A DNA stretch of 7,679 nt, taken from an uncultured Acetatifactor sp. (lineage in GTDB: Bacteria; Bacillota; Clostridia; Lachnospirales; Lachnospiraceae). Under the pieces are notes generated by a model. It made no database searches. It worked only from the letters and a program-made list of their open reading frames with translations, and had not been told where the DNA came from. Numbering within the stretch: the stretch's first letter is position 1; each line of letters begins with the position of its first letter. Location of the stretch: the NCBI GenBank assembly GCA_910578995.1, contig CAJTSY010000114.1:4926-12604 (forward strand). Direction: 5' to 3'. Below are positions 1-5,720 of this stretch, in pieces. The position numbers and the translations under genes are program-made.

Positions 1-344
1 CCCATCAGGTGAAGGGCGCTGCCTTTCTTCTTACAGTTTTCCACCGCCTTCAACAGAGCGGGGTTTTCAAAAAAGGTACCGTCCTGGATCTCCTTGGTGA
101 TCCTGGTCAGCTCCTGGTATACAATGCGGCCTGCCCCCATATTCAGATGGCCCACCTCGGAATTGCCCATCTGCCCGTCGGGAAGCCCTACCGCCATGCC
201 GCTGGCATTGCCCCTCACAAAAGGATACTCCTTCATCAGCCTGTCCATCACGGGAGTCTTCGCCAATGCCACCGCGTTTCCCTCCGTCTTCTCATTGAGG
301 CCGTAGCCGTCCAGGATCATTAAAACTACCGGTTTCTTGCTCAT
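1..344 (-). CDS. gpmI: 2,3-bisphosphoglycerate-independent phosphoglycerate mutase, N-terminal part (runs off left edge)
   Basis: Interconverts 3-phosphoglycerate and 2-phosphoglycerate in glycolysis and gluconeogenesis, in the cytosol, using two metal ions (usually Mn) and a phosphoserine intermediate. Visible are 114 complete codons of a protein that is normally about 510 residues. The N-terminus has the family metal-binding LDGYG motif (Asp12), followed by GNA at 22-24 and the segment DGQMGNSEVGHLNMGAGR at 56-73. Ser62 in this segment is the phosphorylated catalytic serine of the family, at exactly the position known from the Bacillus enzyme. The ATG at 344 is chosen because an AAGGAG ribosome binding site (352-357) sits 7 bases upstream and the protein begins with the usual KKPVVLMILDG start. 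A strong promoter lies about 65 bases upstream, so the gene can be expressed separately from the ABC remnant behind it. The reading frame is intact over the visible part; the rest lies outside the window. Confidence 0.97.
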   Translation of the reverse strand, partial: MSKKPVVLMILDGYGLNEKTEGNAVALAKTPVMDRLMKEYPFVRGNASGMAVGLPDGQMGNSEVGHLNMGAGRIVYQELTRITKEIQDGTFFENPALLKAVENCKKKGSALHLM

Positions 345-409
345 CTCTTCTCTCCTTATGCCGCAGTTTCCGCCTTCTTTCATGGAAAGGGAACTGTTTT
401 TTTGTAAGA

Positions 410-438
410 ATTATACACTGAAAAGGACTGCCGTGCAA
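410..438 (-). promoter_or_regulatory. SigmaA-type promoter for gpmI
   Basis: Read on the minus strand, TTGCAC (438-433) is followed by a 17-base spacer and a perfect TATAAT (415-410). Initiation would fall near 402-404 and give a leader of about 60 bases before the gpmI ATG at 344. The -35 box starts only 6 bases after the stop codon of the ABC transporter remnant, so gpmI does not depend on that remnant for expression. Assigned by consensus match and position only. Confidence 0.8.
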
Positions 439-444
439 TACCTC

Positions 445-905
445 TTAACCCTTTTTCTGCTGAAATTCCCGGAGTTTCTCATTCATGCGTTTTGCGTCCC
501 CGGATGCCCTCGTCCAGGACACCGCCCGCATCTCCTCCAGACTGCTCCAGACCTGCTGCCTGGCAGCCGGGTCAAGCCCCGTGGCGGGCTCGTCAAGGAA
601 AAGCACCTCCGGCGTGTTCACCAAAGCGGCAGCTATCTCGCACCGCCTCTTCCGGCTGCCGGACAGATGCTCATACCGCCTGCCGAAGATATCCGAAAGT
701 CCCAGTTTCCCGCAGGTACGGTCCACGTTCTCCTTAAGCTCCTTCCCAGGCCGTACAGCGCGCCCCTCACATACAGATTTTCCTTTGCCGTCAGCTTTTT
801 ATCCAGACAGTTGCCCTGCCATACCACCCCGATCCTGCGCCGGATCTTCTCATCTTCTTTTCCCAGGATATGCCCGCAGATCCGCGCCCCGCCCGCAAGC
901 TTTTC
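445..905 (-). pseudogene. Decayed ABC transporter ATP-binding protein (both ends lost, frameshifted)
   Basis: Homology to the ATPase of drug- or ABC-2-type exporters is recognisable in two frames. The first frame (about 905 to 747) reads ARICGH, then a Q-loop (GVVWQGNCLD) and KENLYVRGALYGLG. The second (about 744 to 445) reads KELKENVDRTCGKLGLSDIF, a degenerate signature LSGSRKRR where LSGGQ is usual, then Walker B and D-loop (VLFLDEPATGLD), then RQQVWSSLEEMRA. The frames join at 744-747, where one base is missing relative to a continuous gene. No Walker A motif occurs upstream of 905. After LEEMRA the family sequence stops and about 25 unrelated residues run to a TAA at 445, so the H-loop histidine is also gone. 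About 150 codons remain of a usual 230-310. It cannot encode a working ATPase. It sits between the gpmI promoter and the CDF promoter, and no partner permease is visible. Confidence 0.88.
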
Positions 906-977
906 GAGGTAAGCTGCTTTTTTAATGCACTAAGATGCGCAAAAGTATAAAACACATTAAAAATCAGCAGATTTTCC

Positions 978-1006
978 TTGCTTTTTACCGTCTGCATTGA
1001 TATACT
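978..1006 (+). promoter_or_regulatory. Extended -10 SigmaA promoter for the CDF transporter
   Basis: TTGCTT (978-983), a 17-base spacer, then TATACT (1001-1006) directly preceded by TGA, which gives an extended -10 (TGn). Transcription would start near 1012-1014, leaving a leader of about 37 bases. That is too short for a yybP-ykoY type manganese riboswitch, and I see no MntR-like palindrome in 905-1049. The site also settles the start codon: the in-frame TTG at 978 lies in the -35 box and would not be transcribed. Confidence 0.75.
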
Positions 1007-1034
1007 GAAAAGAATTATCAAAAATAATATTCTC

Positions 1035-1040
1035 AAAGGA
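1035..1040 (+). promoter_or_regulatory. Ribosome binding site fixing the CDF start
   Basis: AAAGGA lies 9 bases before the ATG at 1050 in an otherwise A/T-rich leader. The alternative upstream TTG at 978 has no purine-rich site before it. Confidence 0.7.
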
Positions 1041-1049
1041 ATAATAATC

Positions 1050-2216
1050 ATGGTTACATTACTTGCAAGAATTTTTATTAAGGATCGGAATGACGTGAAA
1101 AACCCCCGTGTGCGCCAGGCCTACGGCATTCTCTGCGGTGCCGTGGGGATCTTCCTGAACCTGTGCCTGTTCACCGGGAAATTCATAGCGGGCACGGTCA
1201 GCAACTCCATCGCCATCACCGCCGATGCCTTCAACAACCTGTCGGATGCCGGTTCCTCCATCATCACGCTGATCGGCTTTAAGATGGCGGGCCAGAAACC
1301 GGATCCCACCCATCCCTTCGGCCATGGGCGCATCGAGTACATAGCGGGCCTTCTGGTATCCCTGGTCATTCTGCTCATGGGCGTGGAGCTTTTGAAAAGT
1401 TCCGTTGCGAAGATTCTCCATCCTGAGGAGCTTGCATTCTCTCCCCTGGCCATCGGGATTCTGGCAGCCTCCATCCTGGTAAAATGTTACATGTTTCTAT
1501 ACAACAGGCGGCTGGGCCGGAAGCTGGACTCCGCAGCCATGACGGCAACCGCAACGGACTCCTTAAGCGACACCATCGCCACTTCCGCCGTTCTGGCCGC
1601 CACGCTCATCGGCCATTTCACAGGCGTAAAAATCGACGGCTGGTGCGGCGTACTAGTGGGCCTGTTTATCTGCTATGCGGGCTACAGTGCCGCCAGGGAT
1701 ACCATAAGTCCCCTCCTGGGGCAGGCTCCTGACAGGGAATTCGTCAGGCAGATCAGCGACATCGTCACCGCCCACGAAGAGATCCTTGGCATCCACGACC
1801 TGATCGTGCACAATTACGGCCCGGGAAGGGTTCTCATCTCCCTCCATGCGGAGGTGCCTGCGGAGGGCAACTTCCTGGCCCTCCACGACGAGATCGATAC
1901 CATCGAGCACGAACTGCGCAATGTTCTGAACTGTCATGCCGTGATCCACATGGATCCGGTCTGCACGAAGGACGAGGAAACCTCCCGCCTGAAAATCCTG
2001 GTGAAGGAATACCTGCAGGAAATCAGCGAAAACATCAGCATGCATGATTTCCGGATCGTGGCCGGTCCTACCCACACCAACCTGATTTTTGACGTGGTGA
2101 CTCCCTACGATTTCCCCATGGCCGACAATGAACTGGTGAAGCGAATCCAGGAACGGATCCGAAGGGATAACCCCAATTATTTTGCCGTAATCGAGGTTGA
2201 TAAACAGATGGTCTGA
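1050..2216 (+). CDS. Cation diffusion facilitator (CDF) family metal exporter, probably manganese type, with doubled C-terminal domain
   Basis: A 388-residue inner-membrane metal/proton antiporter that would export divalent cations. The CDF membrane domain covers about residues 25-220. It holds NSIAITADAFNNLSDAGSS (52-70) in the second helix, HPFGHGRIEYIAG (88-100) and TATDSLSDT (167-175). The inferred transport site is Asp59/Asn63 with Asp170/Asp174. A DxxxD in the fifth helix, instead of the HxxxD of zinc CDFs, and the ADxxNN form in the second helix resemble the Bacillus Mn exporters MneP and MneS. Manganese is therefore the best guess, and iron or other metals are not excluded. A cytoplasmic regulatory domain (about 228-302, ending AVIHMDP) follows. 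An extra segment (about 308-388) repeats its pattern, making the protein about 90 residues longer than a typical 290-300-residue CDF. The start at 1050 is supported by the ribosome binding site and promoter position. A DUF45 protease gene follows closely. Confidence 0.95.
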   Translation: MVTLLARIFIKDRNDVKNPRVRQAYGILCGAVGIFLNLCLFTGKFIAGTVSNSIAITADAFNNLSDAGSSIITLIGFKMAGQKPDPTHPFGHGRIEYIAGLLVSLVILLMGVELLKSSVAKILHPEELAFSPLAIGILAASILVKCYMFLYNRRLGRKLDSAAMTATATDSLSDTIATSAVLAATLIGHFTGVKIDGWCGVLVGLFICYAGYSAARDTISPLLGQAPDREFVRQISDIVTAHEEILGIHDLIVHNYGPGRVLISLHAEVPAEGNFLALHDEIDTIEHELRNVLNCHAVIHMDPVCTKDEETSRLKILVKEYLQEISENISMHDFRIVAGPTHTNLIFDVVTPYDFPMADNELVKRIQERIRRDNPNYFAVIEVDKQMV

Positions 2217-2261
2217 CAGAATAGCACGAAAACAGCGGACTATATATAAGAGAGGATGAAA

Positions 2262-2723
2262 ATGGTACAGTACAGATGTCTCCCCATGCAGTCTCGCCGC
2301 CAGGAAACAGCTCCCCTGACAGAAGCCGAAAGCCGGCGCCTGGAAGCCCTGGAAAAGCGCTACCGCAGCGCCGCCAGGGAGCAGTTTGAACGCCGTACGG
2401 CCTATTATCAGCGGATAACCGGCGGAACCTACACGTCCGTCACAGTCCGGGACCAGAAAACCCGTTGGGGAAGCTGTTCCTCCCGCGGAACCCTTTCCTT
2501 TAACTACAGGCTTATCTTCGCCCCTCCCGTGATACTGGACTATGTGGTAGTCCATGAGCTGTGCCATCTGACCCACATGAACCATTCAAAGGACTTCTGG
2601 AATATGGTAGCCTCCGTGATGCCGGAATACAAAGTCTGCCGGAAATGGCTCCGTGACCACGGCCGGGAGCTGACCCTGGAAAACCATATGGCCAGGCTCG
2701 GGATTCCCGTCCGCTTATCCTGA
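2262..2723 (+). CDS. YgjP/DUF45-type zinc metallopeptidase, compact form
   Basis: A predicted cytosolic metallopeptidase of the YgjP (DUF45, SprT/WLM-like) group; the substrates are unknown. Numbered from the ATG at 2262 (153 residues), the C-terminal half carries every family hallmark: VRDQKTRWGSCSS (62-74), FNYRLIFAPPVILDYVVVHE (80-99), the zinc motif HELCH (98-102) with catalytic Glu99, a third likely ligand His108 in MNHSKDFW, and WLRDHG (129-134). Typical relatives are about 200-250 residues. The usual N-terminal half is missing here, replaced by about 45 charged residues, and an in-frame TAA at 2247 blocks extension. ATG 2262 is preferred over ATG 2256 because GAGAGG (2250-2255) sits 6 bases upstream of it but abuts 2256. 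The gene begins 45 bases after the CDF stop with no convincing promoter between, so it is probably co-transcribed with the exporter. The catalytic core looks intact. Confidence 0.9.
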   Translation: MVQYRCLPMQSRRQETAPLTEAESRRLEALEKRYRSAAREQFERRTAYYQRITGGTYTSVTVRDQKTRWGSCSSRGTLSFNYRLIFAPPVILDYVVVHELCHLTHMNHSKDFWNMVASVMPEYKVCRKWLRDHGRELTLENHMARLGIPVRLS

Positions 2724-2956
2724 ACAGAGTAAAATCCCCGGAAAACCGCACATCATTCAAAGGACAGGCGCCTGCCTGAAAAAAGGAAAGCCCCCTTCAC
2801 GGTCTGTAGTCTCCGGCCTGCACTGCACATAACCGGAACACAATCAGCCGCAAAGCGGGCATTCCTTCTAAAATCAGCCTGTCTTCTAAAGCCAGTCTCC
2901 TTCATACATATCCAGGGAACTTATGAAATATCCTCCCAAACGGATTGGACTGTTTA
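2724..2956. other. Convergent intergenic junction, no gene seen
   Basis: These 233 bases separate the ends of the protease gene (plus) and the lipoprotein gene (minus), so termination signals for both would be expected. I see no convincing hairpin followed by a T-run on either strand. A 10-base perfect palindrome CAGGCGCCTG lies at 2765-2774, within a possible CAGGC/GCCTG stem, and is followed on the plus strand by A's, not T's. On the minus strand a weak 4-5 bp stem (2798-2782) precedes T's about 160 bases after the lipoprotein stop. No open frame here has coding features. Confidence 0.5.
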
Positions 2957-5650
2957 TCAGCGTTTCTCATTCACATAAATCTGTGCCCTGCTCTGGATGA
3001 CCTTCGCCACATCCTGGGCACTCTTCTGTCCTGTGAAGAAGGACGCTATCTCCTCGTTAACGATGTTGCTGACCTCTGTATTTCCGTAATAACACTTATT
3101 GATAGAGAAAATATAGTTTACAACCGTATCCACCTGCTCCTGGGTCAGGGGATCCAGCTTAATTTCCTCGCCGTTCATATTGTAATAATCGTCATATTCC
3201 TGCTTCACGCCGTTTTCATCCAGGTAGTAGGGTCTCTGGGTTGCCTTCTGGGCCGCCTCCATAAAATACTTCTTCTGGATGGGCATCATCCACTCCATTT
3301 CGGACTGGTACTCATCCGTCAGATAGTACCGCAGGAACTGCCATGCACCTTCCTGGTTGGCAGATCTGGCAGAAATGGCGTAGGAATCCCCTGACTGCAC
3401 ATAAGCCCCCATCCCGCTCTCCGTGGGGAATCCGATATAGGAAACTTCCTCCCCGAAACGACCGTTCACGTTGTAGTTCAGGTTGGCGATGCTGTTAAGA
3501 TACAGATTGCTCAAAACCGTCCTGTTTTCCCGGTACTGGGACTCATAATTCTGCCAGTAATCCTCTCCGTAGGTTTCCTCATTCAACTCCTCGGGAAGGG
3601 TTTTGGCATATTCCATCATATCGATAAAGTTCTGGGAGTCAAAATTACATTTCCCGCTGACCACATCCACAAAATCCGCACCGCAGTAGTCCATCATTAA
3701 ATACATAAAGGAATCCCTTGTCATCTCGCCGAACATGGTGGTTCCCTCAGGCAGGGTCTCCATCAACGCCTTCATGTCCGCCATGGTCCAGGAGGTGCGG
3801 TCTCCCACTATGGATTTCTTTCCGATCACGGTACTCACCCTGAAAGACGGAATCACATAATATAATTTCCCGTCCATGGAATACGCGTCCAACACATTCT
3901 GTACGAACTCCACATTGGACAGTTCCTCATCCTCTTCCATCATTTTGCCGATATCTGCCAACAGCCCCTTGGCTATATAGTTTTCCGCAGGAAGTCCATT
4001 GGTAATCAGGATATCCGGCATATTACCGGTGGTGATGTCATTGTTCAGCTGTGTATAACCGGCCTCATAATCCTCATAGCTATTGTAGGAATCATACTCC
4101 TTCACGGTGATACGGTACTCATCGCTGCTGCGGTTGAACTCCACCACCCGCTGCTTCATGTCGCTGCTCACATAATTACCTGCCAGCACCAGGACTGCCT
4201 TGTCCGGAATGTCTTTCGGATCCACATAGGTGAAGATTCCCGCCTTTACCTCGTCCCCGTAATTTTCATAGAAAATACCGATGAAGGTGGTTGCGTCCAG
4301 TTCGATCAGGGAATTAAAACCGCTGATATTCAGGTCGGAATTGATGAAATTCATCTTCTCCACACTCTCCTCCGCACCCACGGTATAGGTATATACACCC
4401 CTGTCGTTGCTGAATACCAGATCTGACGCCTTCCCTGCCGTCATGGTGTTATAACCACCCCAAGACATGGAGGCCGGCATGAGGCTGGCCTCCCCAAGCT
4501 GGTCCGTGGAAGGGTCATATGTGACAAGATACTGCTTCTGCAAGTCGTTCTCATCGTAATATATGATCAGGAAAGTGCCGTCCTCTTTGGTCATCATGGA
4601 ATTATAATTGCTGAATACCTTGTTCACATCCTCCGGCAGGGCTTTCCTTTCGGACACATTTCCCTGGGCATCCACTGTCACCTTGTAGCCCTTATCCCCG
4701 CTGAGCATCAGATGGAGGGCTCCGTCTTCGGATACGGACATACCGCAGACATATGTATATTCCTCCTCTGTGATAAGCCCCTCCAGTTCCTTCTCCCATG
4801 CAAAGCTTCCGTCCATATTCCAACAGCTGATGTAGTTCTTCTGTACAGAGGAATACTCCTCACTGGAATAATCTTCGAGATAGTAATTCCGCAGGGCGTA
4901 GATGAAACCGTCTGAGGCAAAGCTGAATTCCCCATAATAGGAATTTTCGTAAATGTCACCGCCGCCCACCATTATCTCGTCTTCAGTCATATCTCCGGTG
5001 TCCGGCACGGCCTCATCCCCGGCTTCCGTCTCACCGTCTCCTTCCGCCTCTGCGCCATCCTCTGTCCCGTCTTCCGGCACTGCACCGTCTTCCGATCCTG
5101 CGCCCTCTTCCGTCCCGGTCTCCGGATCCGTACCGCCTTCCGATCCGGTGTGCGGCTCTATACCGCCTTCCGGTTCCGCGCCGTCCTCTGTCCCGGCCTC
5201 CGGTTCTGTACCGTCCTCTGTCCCGCCTTCCGGCTCTGTACCGGCCTCCGGTTCTGCAGGCTCCGTCCTGGGCTGGGGTACTGCTCCGCCGCCTGACCCT
5301 CCGCTTCCGGTCTGGGTTCTCCAGTCAGGAATCTCCATGTCTACAACCTGTACATCAGACCCGTCCTCATTCATGGTCAGCATCTTCATGTCCAGATCAT
5401 CTCCGCCCTCTGACCAGTGGTACACCTGGGCCATCACATAGATTTTGCCGTCCCTGTGGATCGAGGTACGGATTCCGTAATCATCCCCTCCCAAATCAGG
5501 CATCTGAAATTCCTGAAACTTGTATACATGCTCCTTTGCAAGGCCGGCATTCTCCATCTTGTTGCCGCTCCTGCCGCAGGCTGACATGCCCAGTACTAAT
5601 GCCAACGTCAACCCGTAACCTATCAACTTTTTCGTCCAGACTTTTTTCAC
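2957..5650 (-). CDS. Large lipoprotein: putative propeller domain, acidic repeat linker and extracellular solute-binding domain
   Basis: Predicted 897-residue lipoprotein anchored on the outer face of the membrane. Residues 1-25 are a lipoprotein signal: a KKVWTKK basic start, a hydrophobic stretch, and the lipobox GMSAC with Cys25 as the lipidated residue. Residues about 58-478 hold roughly six similar beta-rich repeats of the SxxxDGxxY type (near 58-108, 238-290, 301-338, 347-392, 400-437 and 443-478), which I read as a beta-propeller. A Glu/Gly/Thr/Pro linker (about 114-226) interrupts it after the first repeat. From about 483 a family-1-like solute-binding domain begins (AVLVLAGNY, VVEFNRSSDEYRITV, LNNDITTGNMPDILI) and ends with the typical DVAKVIQSRAQIYVNE (880-895). 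The GTG at 5650 is chosen because AGGAGG lies 7 bases upstream and the signal peptide starts there; the ATG at 5869 would bury the signal. It follows the MacB-like gene by 70 bases and is the last gene of the unit. The ligand cannot be told; a sugar or other small nutrient is typical for the family. Confidence 0.9.
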   Translation of the reverse strand: MKKVWTKKLIGYGLTLALVLGMSACGRSGNKMENAGLAKEHVYKFQEFQMPDLGGDDYGIRTSIHRDGKIYVMAQVYHWSEGGDDLDMKMLTMNEDGSDVQVVDMEIPDWRTQTGSGGSGGGAVPQPRTEPAEPEAGTEPEGGTEDGTEPEAGTEDGAEPEGGIEPHTGSEGGTDPETGTEEGAGSEDGAVPEDGTEDGAEAEGDGETEAGDEAVPDTGDMTEDEIMVGGGDIYENSYYGEFSFASDGFIYALRNYYLEDYSSEEYSSVQKNYISCWNMDGSFAWEKELEGLITEEEYTYVCGMSVSEDGALHLMLSGDKGYKVTVDAQGNVSERKALPEDVNKVFSNYNSMMTKEDGTFLIIYYDENDLQKQYLVTYDPSTDQLGEASLMPASMSWGGYNTMTAGKASDLVFSNDRGVYTYTVGAEESVEKMNFINSDLNISGFNSLIELDATTFIGIFYENYGDEVKAGIFTYVDPKDIPDKAVLVLAGNYVSSDMKQRVVEFNRSSDEYRITVKEYDSYNSYEDYEAGYTQLNNDITTGNMPDILITNGLPAENYIAKGLLADIGKMMEEDEELSNVEFVQNVLDAYSMDGKLYYVIPSFRVSTVIGKKSIVGDRTSWTMADMKALMETLPEGTTMFGEMTRDSFMYLMMDYCGADFVDVVSGKCNFDSQNFIDMMEYAKTLPEELNEETYGEDYWQNYESQYRENRTVLSNLYLNSIANLNYNVNGRFGEEVSYIGFPTESGMGAYVQSGDSYAISARSANQEGAWQFLRYYLTDEYQSEMEWMMPIQKKYFMEAAQKATQRPYYLDENGVKQEYDDYYNMNGEEIKLDPLTQEQVDTVVNYIFSINKCYYGNTEVSNIVNEEIASFFTGQKSAQDVAKVIQSRAQIYVNEKR
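5051..5266 (-). repeat. In-frame 30-base tandem repeat encoding an acidic linker
   Basis: Codons for residues 129-200 of the lipoprotein form degenerate ten-residue units of the form TEPExGTEDG, for example TEPEGGTEDG, TEPEAGTEDG, TDPETGTEEG and AVPEDGTEDG, with some shortened copies. Acidic low-complexity sequence continues to about residue 226 (4973), and a Gly/Ser-rich lead-in starts near residue 114 (5311). It is rich in Glu, Gly, Thr and Pro and nearly free of Lys, so it should be a flexible, strongly negative extracellular spacer. Confidence 0.85.
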
Positions 5651-5657
5651 AATTCTC

Positions 5658-5663
5658 CCTCCT
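5658..5663 (-). promoter_or_regulatory. Consensus ribosome binding site fixing the lipoprotein GTG start
   Basis: A perfect AGGAGG with 7 bases between it and the GTG at 5650. It decides between this start and the longer open frame upstream. It lies in the 70-base gap after the stop codon of the MacB-like gene, so the lipoprotein can be translated independently of its upstream neighbour. Confidence 0.85.
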
Positions 5664-5720
5664 GCCTGCCCGCAGATTCCTTTATTCCCTTTCCTGCGTT
5701 CCGGCCTGCTTCCAACTCTG

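Noticed and set aside
337..912. Plus-strand open frames opposite the ABC remnant
   Set aside because: Homology is on the minus strand; these frames are Pro/Arg/Ser-rich shadow translations.
978..1049. TTG start at 978 for the CDF gene
   Set aside because: It coincides with the -35 box of the predicted promoter, has no ribosome binding site, and would add a 24-residue extension without family similarity.
1653..2585. 310-residue minus-strand open frame
   Set aside because: It lies antisense to the CDF and protease genes, both with clear family motifs, and its own translation shows no recognisable domain.
2765..2774. CAGGCGCCTG palindrome as an operator
   Set aside because: A single short palindrome in a convergent intergenic region, away from any promoter, has no context for a regulator site.
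2782..2798. Possible terminator for the minus-strand operon
   Set aside because: The stem is only 4-5 base pairs with a 7-base loop, and part of the T-run is used in the stem; too weak to call.
4953..5441. Plus-strand open frame rich in Ser and Pro
   Set aside because: It is the exact antisense of the acidic repeat linker; its repetitive composition follows from that, and it has no promoter or ribosome binding site of note.
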